Assembly (NCBI GenBank): GCA_003255065.1
Contig: QAOA01002999.1
Coordinates: 416,622-480,621, forward strand
Reading direction: 5' to 3'
Source of the DNA: Cercis canadensis
Taxonomy: Eukaryota; Streptophyta; Magnoliopsida; Fabales; Fabaceae
DNA length: 64,000 bases
Part shown: piece after piece, positions 23,600-35,589 of the stretch
Layout: each line of letters starts with the position of its first letter
Numbering within the stretch: the first letter of the stretch is position 1
Made by a program: the position numbers and the translations under genes
The notes under the pieces: model-generated
Database searches by the model: none
The model's input: only the letters and a program-made list of their open reading frames with translations
Told to the model about the DNA's origin: nothing

Positions 23600-25025
23600 C
23601 AAGGTTATGATGGAGCAAGTAATATGTGTGGTGAGTGAAATGGATTACAGGCATTATTCTAATGCCCTTATGCATATTATATTCATTGTCATGCTCATCG
23701 TTTGCAATTGGCACTAGTTATAGCTGCTAGAGAAGTTGGTCCTATTCATCAATTTTTCTCAAAGTTAACATCTATTGTCAATGTTGTAACTATTTCTCCT
23801 AAGCGGCATGATCAGTTACAGAGTGCTTAAGCCACTATCATTTCAAATTTGATTGATAATGATAAGATTGAAACAAGGACTGGGCCTAATCAAACAGGCA
23901 CTTTGAAGCGAGCAGGGGATACTAAATGGGGTTCTCATTTGAATTCTATGCAAAGCTTGTTATGCATGTTTGATGCTACTTGTGAAGTTCTTGAAAGTAG
24001 CTCTAAAGAATGTAACTATTCTCTTTGTGGTGATGCAGATGCAGCTTTAGATGGTATAGCATCATTTGACTTCATCTTTCTATTATATCTTATGAGGGGC
24101 ATCTTGGGTATTAGTCGTGATCTTTGCCAAGCTTTACAACGCAAGGACCAAGATATTTTAAATGCAATGAATCTCGTGTCCACTACAAAACTCTCGCTTC
24201 AAAGAATGAGAGAATTAGGTTGGGATAATTTTTTAAAAGAAATCATATTATTTAGTGAGAAACGTGAAATTGATATTCCTGATATGAAGTCTTCTTACAT
24301 TCCTGGAAAAGGTAGATTTCGTAAAAATGTTGATTATATCTCAACAGAACACCATTATTGTATTAATTTGTTCATTGTTACTATTGATACACAATTGCAA
24401 GAACTTAATAACAGGTTCAATGACAACACAATAGAGCTACTTTCTCTTAGTTCATCTTTGAATCCAAAAGATAATTACAAATTGCTGAATGTTGACCATA
24501 TTTGTGAGTTAGCAAGTAGATTTTATCCAGATGATTTCACAAAACAAGAGAAGTTGGGTCTCAAATGGCAAGTTGAGCATTATGAGCTTGATGTTCCCCG
24601 ACATCTTGAATTGAAGAACTTGTCAACAATTTCTGAGCTATGCCAAGGATTATTTAGAACTGAAAAAGCTTTGGTTTATCCTTTGATAGATCATTTGATT
24701 TGCCTCATATTGACTATTCTTGTTTCAACTACTACTAGTGAGAGGTCATTTTCTGTTATGAATATTATTAAAAGTAGGCTTAGAAATAAGATGGAAGATT
24801 ATTTTCTTGCTGATTCTATGATCACTTACATTGAGAGAAGAATTACTGAAACATTTGATACATAATCTATTATTGATGAATTTTATGACATGAAGGAACG
24901 TCATGCACAACTTTGATAAATATATGTATTTAATCTTTAAATCAAGAATTTTTATTTATTATTATGAGAATTTTATTTTGTCTTTGGCCCCCCATTGAGT
25001 TCTTTCTAGATCTGTCACTAAAACT

Positions 25026-26420
25026 ACTGGGACTCCTTGGAGCCCATGAAACAAAATTGAATAGGCGTAATGAAGCATCCGTAAAAAATGCCTTCAAAAC
25101 TAAATAAACTAGTGCCAAGCCTATGCATGCACGGGCAGGCAAGTTGAGAAGGAGAAGCATGATTGAGAAAGAGAAAATTATTATGTGCGACTACATCATC
25201 CATGGATATGCGCACTCGCAGAGAATGGTCTCTCAATTAGAGATGTTTAGGGGATATAAGGTCTCAGAATTCCAAAAATAATGAAAAAAAGTTTAATCAA
25301 AATGTACATGGAGGAGAAAATGTTAAAAAGAATGAAAAAAAAAAGGCAAAAACAAGGTGATAGTAGAGCTACATATCCTCCATGTGGAATTTGCAAGAGA
25401 AAGAGTCATCAAGAAAAAGACTGCTAGTTCCGAGGCAAGCCATAGTGCAACAAATACAATAAATTTGGGCACGTGGAGAAAGATTGCCGCGTCAAAGATA
25501 CTCATCATGCTAACTATGTGGAAGAAAGTGAGAATAATGAGAATTTATTTTTCACCAATCAAGGCTCGTCCGAGAAGACACATGACACGTGGTTCTTGGA
25601 TAGTAGTTGTAGCAATCACATGACACCATACAAGGACATCTTCTCCAAGTTGGATACGACTTTCCAATTAAAAGTCAGATTGGGGAATGATGAATTCCTT
25701 GAGGTGAATGACAAATGTACAGTTGTTGTGGAAACAACAAAAGGTACGTGATATATTCATGATGTGATGCTGGTTCTTACCTTAGCACAAAATCTCCTTA
25801 GTGTAGGACAAATGATGCAACGTGGATATGCATTACACTTCAAGGGAGATACATGTGTCATCTATGACAAGAAAGACAAAAATCTTGTCATAGCCAAAAT
25901 AAAAATGAGATAATGCTGTGATTTTCCTGTTCGATGGAGATACAATGCCGCCATGAAGGCTCAAATTGATGATTCATTGCTTTGGCATCGAAGATTTGGC
26001 CACTTCAACTATCATGGCCTAAGCATTCGTCATCAGAAAAATATGATGAGAGACCTACCTAGCATCAAAGACGCTGAAGGAGTTTGTGAAGGATGTATGC
26101 TTGGTGAGCAACACCGACAATCCTTTCCTTCTTTGCAATCATGGAGAGCCAAAGATGCACTAGAGCTCATCCACATAGATGTATGTGGGCCGAGAAGGAC
26201 ACCGTTTCTCACCTAAAATAGGTGCTTTATTCTTTTCATTAATGATTATACTAGAATAACATGGGTTTATTTTATGCATGAAAAATCCAAAGTTCTCAAG
26301 GAGACCAAAACCGTTTCTCACCTAAAATAGGTGCTTTATTCTTTTCATTAATGATTATACTAGAATAACATGGGTTTATTTTATGCATGAAAAATCCAAA
26401 GTTCTCAAGGAGACCAAAAT
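25026..26420 (+). pseudogene. Copia element A, continuation: gag zinc knuckle, protease, pre-integrase and start of integrase
   Basis: Directly past the hAT right end the frame reads LGLLGAHETKLNRRNEAS, continuing the gag sequence that stopped at 15681. Then follow a zinc-knuckle stretch around 25440-25490 (CNKYNKFGHVEKDC), a protease-like WFLDSSCSNHMT at about 25591, a GAG-pre-integrase segment LLWHRRFGHFNYHGL (25977 onward) and the first integrase Asp in HIDVCGP. Stops occur at about 25749, 25911 and 26214. Integrase reading continues as FINDYTRITWVYFMHEKSK but a 109-bp tandem duplication intervenes, and recognisable similarity fades after about 26450. No 3' LTR found. Confidence 0.8.
26201..26418. 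repeat. 109-bp tandem duplication inside Copia A integrase
   Basis: 26201-26309 is repeated head-to-tail as 26310-26418, identical as far as I can read. Identity suggests the duplication is much younger than the decayed element around it. Confidence 0.88.
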
Positions 26421-27186
26421 TACATTTAAGCTAAAAAAAAAATGTTTTGATCGCCATCTAATTTAATTTTGATGGCAATAGTACATTTCCTTCAACTTTT
26501 TGAATTTTTCCATCACCAAGAATAACATGGGATTTTATATTCTCATTCAAATTGACAAAGCGACTTTTGTTGCTTGTCATGTGGTTTGAACAATTAACCA
26601 CTATCAAGATACTATACAGAACGAGTTTTTATGCTTCGAAATGATATGAAATATTTTATAGGTTATTTTTATGGGTACTTTCAATTAAATACATAATTTC
26701 CTTATTCTTTACCTTTGATAAGCCAAGCAGAAGCTTTATTGAAAGTTACAATAATATGGGTACTCTTCATTCTAGCTATCACTAAGAAAATATGTTCCAA
26801 GTCACTAGATTTATATAGTCTAATAGTGAGAGGTTGGATAGTTCATAAGAGGTCAATGGTTCAAAGTTTCGAGCCAACATATAACAATTAAAAAAATAAG
26901 GGCAGTTATTTAGCTAGTACTATCCATATCACAAGCATATATAATAGACATGTGTGTTTTATTTAATAGACATGTGTGTTCCCAATAAATTAGACTGCAC
27001 AAATAATCTAAAAAGTCAATTCTACCTGTGTCATGAATTCTACTTTTTTTTTTTTTTTTGCCAGAGATAAAATAATTTACATTAAAATAAATATCTACAC
27101 AATTTTTTAGAAACTCCTGAGAAATAGCAGACATTAAGTCGCCAATAGTAGTATTATAAAAACACTCGAGAACTGACATACTAAGA

Positions 27187-27950
27187 TTTGATCTCAAGTT
27201 CTGAAAACCTTTAACCTTCAAGGTTTAAGTATATGACCACTTGAAAATTACTTGTGGTATCGAATAATTAACACAAAAAAAAAGGAACATCGTTTCCTCT
27301 TTATTCAAACGAGTTTAGATGGAAATAATATATAGCCTAATTATCTACGGCCCTTGTTTATTTTTGGAATGAGGAAGTACCACAGCAAGTGCTCCACCAA
27401 GTTGACCCGAGATATACGCAATTATTGTTCAATTTAATGAAAATCTCTATTTTTCAAGTCAAAACAAAAAAAAGGGGGAAAGCTTAATGAAAAAAGTTGT
27501 TATCAATAAGAAATCAGAATCAACTTCTAGATAAGGTCACAAAAAGTAAAGATTCAAAGAAACTAACAGGATTTTATCTCAAATGCTGAGAACCTCTAAA
27601 ATTTTAAAGGTTAGGTACATAACCCCTTGAATATTACTCGTGGTATCGGATAATTAACAAAAAATAATATTGTTCCCTCTTTATTCAAACGAGTTTAGAT
27701 GGAAATAATATATAGCCTAATTATCTAAGGGCCTTGTTTATTTCTGGAATGAGGAAGTACCACAGCAAGTGATCCACCTAGTTGACCTGAGATATACGCA
27801 ATTATTGTTCAATTTAATGAAAATCTCCATTTTTCAAGTCTAAAACCAAAAAAGGGAGAAAGCTTACTGAAAAAAGTACGTTGTTATCAATAAGAAATCA
27901 GAATCAACTTCTAAACAAGGCCACAAAAAGTAAAGATTCAACTCTTTAGA
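27187..27950. repeat. Two tandem copies (about 380-bp period) of response-regulator upstream sequence
   Basis: 27187-27565 and 27570-27945 are similar: both carry 'gtggtatcg.ataattaac', 'ttcaaacgagtttagatgg', 'gaggaagtaccacagcaagtg' and 'aagaaatcagaatcaactt'. Part of the unit matches the region upstream of copy 1 (about 3670-3850), so promoter-distal DNA of the duplicated gene was duplicated again here. Between 26450 and 27187 I see no gene. Confidence 0.8.
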
Positions 27951-28146
27951 TAACGGAAAATCTTATTTATTTAAAGGTGAAATGGATGTAATCTCACCTT
28001 CAGATTTTGAACATTAATGAGTCTCAATATTCTGTGAGCAAAAGAAGATTTTGTGGGTACTTAACTAAAATTTTCTTCAACTTTTATGCAAACTGCATTT
28101 AGTTATGGCTAAAGCAATCTATGAAGGAAAGTCAAAGGTGAAGTTC

Positions 28147-28155
28147 TATATAAAG
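28147..28155 (+). promoter_or_regulatory. Putative TATA box of response regulator copy 2
   Basis: TATATAAAG about 80 bases before ATG 28229, at the position equivalent to TATAAAAG of copy 1. Confidence 0.6.
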
Positions 28156-28228
28156 CCTCTCCTTTTCAGTCAAATTTGCTTCCTTCAATTTTCACAAAGA
28201 AAGAATTTTTTTCCTCCAATTTGAAGTG

Positions 28229-31200
28229 ATGGTTGACAAGGGTTTGGCCTTAGTTCAATCTTTTGCAAATAATGCTGATCTTCCCTTTGAAGTTAGGGTT
28301 TTGGTTGTAGATGATGATGCCGTCTCGCTTATGATTAACTCGGGAATACTCAAGTCATTGAAATATCAAGGTAAATCTATACTATTTTAGATGATGATGT
28401 TTTTAGGTAGAAATATATTCTCATGTTTATCCATTCTATACGACATTTATCGCTTCCGGTGTTTTATATTTTTCTCTCTTTTGATATTTTCCACAGCCAT
28501 TACAAATTTTAATTTGAATTGATTCTTCACGAATACGAGTCAGAAAGAAATATCTTTTTGACGAATAATTTCGTAAACTAAAGCCATTTCTTTTAATTAA
28601 CTTGTTATATGATTAAGATGAAGCATCCATGTTATTTGGCAAAACGTTTTCTTTATTCTTTAGTTTCTTCATATCATCGTTGTTGTTGCTGTTATTATTA
28701 TTATTATTATAAGATCATCCTGATTCTTTTGGCACTTAGAAGTACTTGTAGACACAATCTGGTACTACTTATTATGATTATTGTTTCTTAACTCTTGATT
28801 ATTTACCATATTTACATGCTACCAAAATTATGGTATTATTGTATTTCAGTTGTAGGTACTAAGCACCCATTGGCTGCCTTGGAAGAGCTTCGAAAGAATC
28901 AAAGCTATTTTGACCTCATCGTGATGGATGTTCATATGCCGGATATAGATGGATTCTCACTGAAACACAAAGTTGATGCAGAATACGCAATACCAGTAAT
29001 AAGTAAGAGCTACTTTATAGTTTATATATGCCAAAACATTTATAAGTTTTTCTGTTAATATAAATGATAATCTCTATCTGTAACTTCTTTGTGCAACTCT
29101 TTTTTTAATACAATTATTGTATTAAAGGTCCATTTCTTATGAAGGTGAATTAAATTTTATTTGCCAACGCGTGTTGGATTAGTTGGTTAAAGAGATCTGG
29201 TTTAAGACTATGCACTTTTTAGGTGTTAAGTTTGAACCCTCCCTGCGACTAAAAATTCTGCTTGGTGGGCAACCCTGGTCAAGAAAATCCTCTAACTCAC
29301 ATGGACTAGTTGAATAGCTTTCTTTAAAGGGCTGAAAAAGTGCTTTGGATATAATTATCTAGGTGGGTTTCTGTCTCATCGTGAGATCTTAGACATGTCA
29401 CTGACACCCTATTTGATAGTATTAGAGTAACCTATTACTACCATTTTCTAATACCCAAAGAAGAAGTGTGAAAATCCCTAATTAGGTTACATAATGATAA
29501 TCTCTATCTATAACTTCTTTCCTTTCAATATATAGCTCACATAATTTCTTTTCAATTCCCTAACTCTTTTTTTAATACAATTATTGCATTAAAGGTCCAT
29601 TTCCTATGAAGGTTAATTAAGTTTCATGTGTAAATAATTTGTTCTCTTATTTTTTAGTAATATATTTTTGCATACAGTGATTTCAGCTGACCACGACGAG
29701 AAAGTCATAACAAAAGCCTTGAAGAGGGGTGTAGTGCGTTATATACTAAAACCAGCAACACCAGATGATTTCAAAGGTATTTGGCAATTTGTTAAAACTT
29801 CATTAAAAGGTAAGAAGCAAATTCTTGCTGAAGAAACACGAGATTTTGGTGAAGAATCACTGAGAGAGAGGACACAAGACCAAAACTTGAACTCTCAATC
29901 ACCTTCAAAAGAAAGTAGATTGATTACACAAAATGACAACGTGTTAAAGGAACCAATGACTGCACCGAAGAAGACAAAAATTGCTTGGACTAAGGAACTT
30001 CGAACTCGATTCTTAGAAGCCATCACTTCTATAGGCTTAGACAGTAAGTTCATTTTCTCCTTACTTCATTGATTCACTAGTTTAATACAATCAAGTTATG
30101 TTGTGTTTAGTTGTTACTTTTATTTGTAATGTCTTGCAAAGGAACTCACTCTTTCTTTCTATATTACAAACTTTTGTTCCATTCAGGGGCAAATCCAAAA
30201 CGAATTCTTGAAGCCATGGATGTGCAAGGGTTAACAAGGGAGAATGTGGCAAGTCATCTACAGGTTTGTCATTTTCATAATCACTAGCTACCATATATAA
30301 TTACATGCTCATAATAATGAACCAACGCATGTCAAGATGACAGGCAGATACAATTAACCACCCTCTCCTTCTTTGTCTCCTTCCAGTGGAGTATGTTACA
30401 TAGGTATTTTCACATTAAATAAAATACATAATTAAGTATAAAATGCCTAAAATTCAAAATACTCGTATTTGGTATAACAAACCAAAATTCATTCAAAATA
30501 TACATGAGATACTCTAAAATGCAAAAAATATTAGTGCTCATGTGTCTATTCTTTTGATACTGGCTTCTATATATGGGTATGCAAGGTAAGGAGTATTTTA
30601 TATATCGAAGGTAAAGTGTCATTCCGTTACGTATACATTACACTTATGTGTTTGTAATGCTACATGTGGATGAAAGTATATGATCATATAATGAAATAAA
30701 ACTGCAAAAGAAAACCTAAAGTATCGTTTTTAGTTATTTATTCTTCACAAGATGTAAGTGTTGACGAAAGAAAGAATGTGATTTTATCCATTCATTATGT
30801 TAATGTTAATCATCTTAGCACTTATATATTTACTTGTATGTTATTATTTGTCATTCTCATGGATTTCACAGAAGTATCGGGCCTTCTTGAGGGAAGTGGC
30901 ACAAAAGTTTACTAATGCAATGGACAGTGGGAATGATAAGAATGCCTTGTTATCAAGTATTGCATCAAGATACTCCTCAGTTACATTGAGAGACATTCAA
31001 CATGAATACGATAAACTTTTAGAACAGCGCGGAATCAGAAATTGCAATCCATCATACAGAAGCATATCTAAGTCTCTATACAGATCTGAGCAGTTATATT
31101 TGTGGAACAATAACAATCCTACAAACTCACATCATTCTTTGCCTATCGAAACGAATCCGACTGCTCAAGTGGGTCTTTCAGCAAGAAACATCAATGATCT

Positions 31201-33275
31201 AATTTCACCATATCAGCTTACGAGTGCTTCAAATGTAGTGCAAATTTACCATAAGCCACCTCCAAGACAACAATTAATTAACCCTTCTGGATCAGTAAAT
31301 TATAATTTTATTAGACATGCATCAGCTCAGACCCCAGGTTCAGAATATACCAATTACAATGCTGGAATTGGCATCACAACTTCTGAAGGGAATGTTGGGA
31401 TGAGTCAGATGCAGAAAAAAGGAAATGGAGTTTCAAATACTTTTTGTTATGGGGATGGCTTGATTAATGAAGCCAACATTAACAATGTGATGCCTACAGG
31501 ATTTTTGTACTCAAATAATAGTTATTTGGTTGGGGGAGGAGTGTGTCCTGCCAGGGAGGTTTATAATGCAAACCAAAGTCTGGCAATGTCTATGGGAACT
31601 AACAATATGGAAAATATGTTGGTTGAGCGTTTATATCCGCAGGAACAACAACATATACACCAGCTTTCCAGTGAAGGAAATTGTCGAAGTTTTGCAATAG
31701 GGGATAATAATGATACCTCCAATTTTACATCTCATATGTCACAATTCAGTGGAATTCATTATGGTGGTACTTCGAAGGAAGGTTGTCATGGTACATTCTC
31801 TTTACAGGTACGTCAAATATACTTCCTAAATTCTTATAGTAATTGCTTTCTCACTTCATTAATATGATGTAATTCATAAGCCAAGTAGTTTATGTGAAAT
31901 TATTATAACCTTTTTTCTGTCGATCTAACCTATAAAACCTTTGCTCTAACCTTAGTTTTATACTTGAATTTTTTGGCTACAAGAAACTTTTTCATTTGCT
32001 CTTTCTTATTATTAATTGGTTGTTGTTTTAATGCATGTACACAGTATGGAAACAGGGAAGTAGGTTCAGAGGATGTCTTTAATCCTGCAAATTGCACTGT
32101 TGAGACTGCTACTGCAAATAGAGATGCTCCTAGACAGGCATGAATGCTTGATTTATTTCATCAATCATATTGAGTTTTTCCAATTTTATAGAATTGACTA
32201 ATATTAGAGATGATCCATTGAGTTATTTTTCATATTCATTGAGGGTTTTACTTGTTTTTCTTTTCTAAATTATCTTCTTGGATATCAAACTATACGCAGG
32301 ATGATTTTCATGCATTATGTCCCATCTTATTTGCCAAGTGGCCTAAGAGAATTAGCATGATATATTCTTCTTCAGTGTTTAAATTTGTTGTTATCTCTAT
32401 TTCCAGAAAGACAATGAAGTGGTGACTGCAGATATCAATGCGAATCTACACCCATCTGATGACTATATTCCATCATTTAACGAAATTTCTAGCCAGGCAA
32501 GTTCTGTAAATCTTTTTCACTCCATAATTTTGCCTCTAGAAATAGTTGTATAAGGTAGTCAGAGTCTACAAGTATCAAACAAGTTTTGAAATCCTACATG
32601 GATTGCTCAACTCAACCAGCCAACAAAATATATAGTTTGCACCTCCAAGCTAATTGATGTACGTAATCTTTGAGCTGCAGTTGATATTTAGGATTTACGT
32701 AGTTCTTTTTAATCATCGATATGAGGAACAGAGAAATTTAATGGAAATTCCTCAACAAAGCACTAATGTGCAATCTCAAAATACTTGCAACTTGGATTAC
32801 CTTATACCACATTGGAATTTCTTTTCTTTACTCTTTTTTTCCCCATTTTTGGTCATTCGGATGCTCTAGAATAAGAGTAACCTATCCTTCTCTCATAATT
32901 GGATCCCCCTATACTGTGTAGAATTGAGATTGGAATGCCTTTTTCCATGTTCATGTGATATGACATTGAGAGAAGTTTAAGAAATGTCAATTAAATATAC
33001 TATTTACTCTTTTGGTAACTTCTTATTTGGTTTCCTTTAGCTGCAGAACAATGTGGACTCGTCAGAGTTTGACGTGGGAAAGATATCTCAGTTCGAACAA
33101 TTTTTCTCTGATCAGGCATATTATTTACTTCAGTTTCTAGCTTTAAAAGTGGAACAAATAATTATAACATTGACTCCAATTATTGAATTTTGAATTCTCA
33201 TGTACGTGCATCTTTTCCTCTCAGGATTGGGATGAAATGGTGCGGTCCTTGCTCAACGTCAACGATAAGGAGTAA
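28229..33275 (+). CDS. Type-B two-component response regulator, copy 2 (receiver + GARP domain)
   Basis: Nine exons join with no stop: 28229-28370, 28850-29002, 29678-30043, 30187-30263, 30872-31807, 32045-32137, 32407-32496, 33041-33115 and 33225-33275, about 660 residues. The receiver has VVDDD, DLIVMDVHMPDIDG, MISAD and LKPA. The GARP domain (WTKELRTRF... RENVASHLQKYR) keeps the canonical SHLQKYR, unlike copy 1. A long Asn/Ser-rich region follows. Introns 1-5 use GT; introns 6, 7 and 8 have GC donors (CAG then GCATGA, GCAAG, GCATAT) yet all are phase 0 and the frame stays open to DWDEMVRSLLNVNDKE. If intron 6 were retained, the protein would end at TGA 32141-32143. Expected role: nuclear transcription regulator receiving phosphate from a His-Asp relay. 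Confidence 0.84.
29100..29640. repeat. SINE-like insertion with duplicated intron flanks, intron 2 of response regulator copy 2
   Basis: The intron is longer than in copy 1. 'attaaaggtccattt.ctatgaaggt.aattaa' occurs at about 29123 and again at 29588. Between them is GTTGGATTAGTTGGTTAAAG (29173-29192, RNA polymerase III A-box-like) and, about 38 bases on, AGTTTGAACCCTCC (B-box-like), which together suggest a tRNA-derived SINE body. Precise ends were not found. Confidence 0.45.
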
Positions 33276-34840
33276 TTGCAATTCAAGGACTTTCAAGGAT
33301 CTTTACCCACACAAATTTGAGCAGTTTCCTTCTTAATTGTTGCCAACAAATAAATATGACAATTTGCAACGTAACTCAACTATTTACTGAATTTTCAATA
33401 TAGTTCTTTTGATGTTATTGTGTTCCTATTTCAGTACAATATACCCTTTTTTAAGCATAAATTGAGACAAATTATGCATTAATAAAAAGATAAGGCAGCA
33501 AAGGCTAAGAAGATACACAATTCATTATTCTTATGATGTGAATATTCATCCAATAGATTTTTACTAGTTACGTCTGTAAACCTCTTTCCACTTGGACGGT
33601 TTACACCCTTGTATTTGGCTTTTATCTTCAATGATAACTTCCAATCTATTGGTTATTTATATATATAGTTAGCAACCTTGACAGTCTCTTAAACTGTTGA
33701 CTAAGGGGGCGATACAAGAGCTTTGCCTTTCTGCTATTCGTATGCAATAAGAAGATAAAAAGGCATGCAATTATGGATCCAAATCCTGAACCATAATGAC
33801 CTAATCCAAGACATGTTTCTCTTTTACCAAATCAGGCATGAGCAAAAATGTAAACGTGGAGAAAGTAGCATTAAAATTTGACAATGCATTACCGTTTCTC
33901 ACTACTTTCCATCAGAATATGTTAGGTCAACAGTTAGTTAAAGGGCGAGGATCGAGTGGACTGTAATTTATGACCAAGTTTAGAAAAAAGAATAGAACTC
34001 CTAGAAAAATACCAGCTCCAAGCCTCGAATGCCAATGAATCAAACAGCTTGAATAGAATATGTTATAAGTCTCACATCGGTTTCACAAGTAATTGTGGAA
34101 TAATACTTAAGTCTAAGAGGCTTGAATAGAACATGGGTTTTGACCCAAAATTACTAAAAGCCTAAAAAATTATAATTTTTATGTCCAAACAAAGTATTTA
34201 AAGAAAATCAAATGGGTCAAGAGACCCCAAACTCAAATTTATAGAAAATGGGTCAAAGGGTTTTCTTATTTGTATTAAAATGAAGTGGATTAATGCCCAA
34301 AAAATCAAAATTTTGATCCAAAAGCTAAAAGAGACCTTAAAAACCTTAAAATCAAAATTTTCACTTAAAAATAATTTTTTTTCTATTTTCTTTTTTTTTG
34401 GAAAATGTGTAATAACCCCTGATAAAATATAATGTCTAAAATAGGATTTATCTTTCTTTGGCATTCCAAATATTTGCACAAACAATATCTGAATATTGCA
34501 CAAACATTTTTCGTGCATTGTACGAACAATGAACAACATAATTTATAAGTTTATTTATTTTAATTTTTAGAATGGTACTTCTTGAACATTTTGTATTTAA
34601 TCAGATTTACTTATTTTTTGTATAGATTTTCAAATGGATGAATACACTTGATAGAAAATAAAAAGAAATATATCCATTTTCTGGTCGTCAAATTTAGCAT
34701 ACTCCAAATTTGTTTTCTTCTTTTGTTAAAATACCGTCAAACTAACCAAGGGATTTCCCAAGTAAACAAAATATGATATGCAAAATCCAAATGTTAACTC
34801 CTGCATTTTGGTCTCTTCTAATTATGATGAATTTTCTTTT
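33276..34840. other. 3' flank of response regulator copy 2 and intergenic region
   Basis: 33276 to about 33810 matches the 3' flank of copy 1. From 34061, TGTTATAAGTCTCACATCGG resembles the start of short plant LTRs (TRIM-like), but I found no matching end, so it stays a weak hint. The rest is AT-rich without a gene. Confidence 0.5.
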
Positions 34841-34848
34841 ATGCTAAT

Positions 34849-35368
34849 CTAGAAAGCACGGATACGGGCATGGGACACAAGACACGACGTGATATGAGAC
34901 ACAGAAAAGTCTAGAAAATGAAGGAGAGGACACGGTATATATATAATTTAATAAACTCATGTCCTAATTTTTAGTAATTTTATTCACTCCTATCATATTC
35001 TCTCACCAAAAAAAAGACATGAATCCCGACATATGAAATAGTAATATATATCCCCTCCAAAATAAATACAATTACAAGAAATATTATCAATTCATTTTAC
35101 TATACATCTCTTCACAACAAAAAAGAAGAATATCACCTAATCATTCTAATCTATTCTTGCTCAAACATATTTATTGCATACAAGCAAAAGGAAAAAAAAA
35201 ATGAAAAAAAAAAAGCCAAAAATGATCCAAGCTGTGTAGACGTCCAAGCCTGAATAATTTTTATTTTTTTTATTTAAACACGTTCGTACGTGTGTTGAAC
35301 ATGTGTCGTGGATGTGTCTATGTTTGTAGTGTGTTGGACATGGAGACACAGCCATACATGCTTCCTAG
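34849..35368. mobile_element. 520-bp MITE, hAT-like, with 8-bp target duplication
   Basis: ATGCTAAT is present on both sides (34841-34848 and 35369-35376). The left end CTAGAAAGCACGGATACG and the right end, read on the other strand, CTAGGAAGCATGTATGGC form imperfect terminal inverted repeats. Subterminal regions are rich in GACAC/GTGTC motifs in opposite orientations. No coding capacity. The 8-bp duplication fits the hAT superfamily; class is inferred. Confidence 0.82.
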
Positions 35369-35589
35369 ATGCTAATCTACCAATTGCATAGAAAAATAAT
35401 TCCATATTGCAGACAATTAATTTCTAGTTTCCTTATTCTAATTTCACAAAAGACCCATTTATCATGGCACTTTTATGGAACAGTTTCATAGCCGTTGCAA
35501 TCTAACCCTTGCAGAATCTAAAAAATGTTGTAGTGAAGTGTGAAGGGAGAAACAAATTTGGGTCTCCTTCAATAATAATAATAATAAAT

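Larger units (their letters stand above)
16358..24865 (+). pseudogene. hAT transposase of ZMYM1-like type, in three pieces
   Basis: Piece 1, 16358-16557: MEKPSTINGYFKRK... LEKDPGLRDPI. Piece 2, 21398-22316: WTFPVDQQDKVCRAYM, then a TTF-type zinc finger region (FCLPCYLF, NCGFLGHVGF) and DUF4371 (SKFCIIIDVARDESKREQM). Piece 3, 23603-24865: GYDGASNMCGE, HCHAHRLQLAL, TKWGSHLNSM and the C-terminal dimerisation motif TSERSFSVMNIIKSRLRNKM. Pieces 1 and 2 rejoin across the Copia insertion to give DPGLRDPI-W-TFPVDQQD as in intact family members; pieces 2 and 3 rejoin at RGQ-GYDGAS. In-frame stops (for example near 21465, 21865, 22308, 23829) and shifts make it non-functional. In intact elements it is the cut-and-paste transposase. 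Confidence 0.85.
15682..25016 (+). mobile_element. hAT transposon, ZMYM1-like (TTF zinc finger / DUF4371 / hAT dimerisation), decayed and itself invaded
   Basis: Left end CAGTAATGGATTAAGAGG and a G-rich run GGATGGGGGG; the right end, read on the other strand, has TAGTGACAGATCTAGAAAG and CAATGGGGGG, imperfect terminal inverted repeats. The flank ACTAAACT (15674-15681) reappears as ACTAAAACT (25017-25025), an 8-bp duplication with one extra A; the exact right end could be 25016 or 25020. Removing the element rejoins the Copia A gag frame (SVTKL to LGLLG). The transposase lies at 16358-24865. A Copia element (16558-21392) and a 1.28-kb insertion (22317-23599) sit inside it. Confidence 0.82.
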
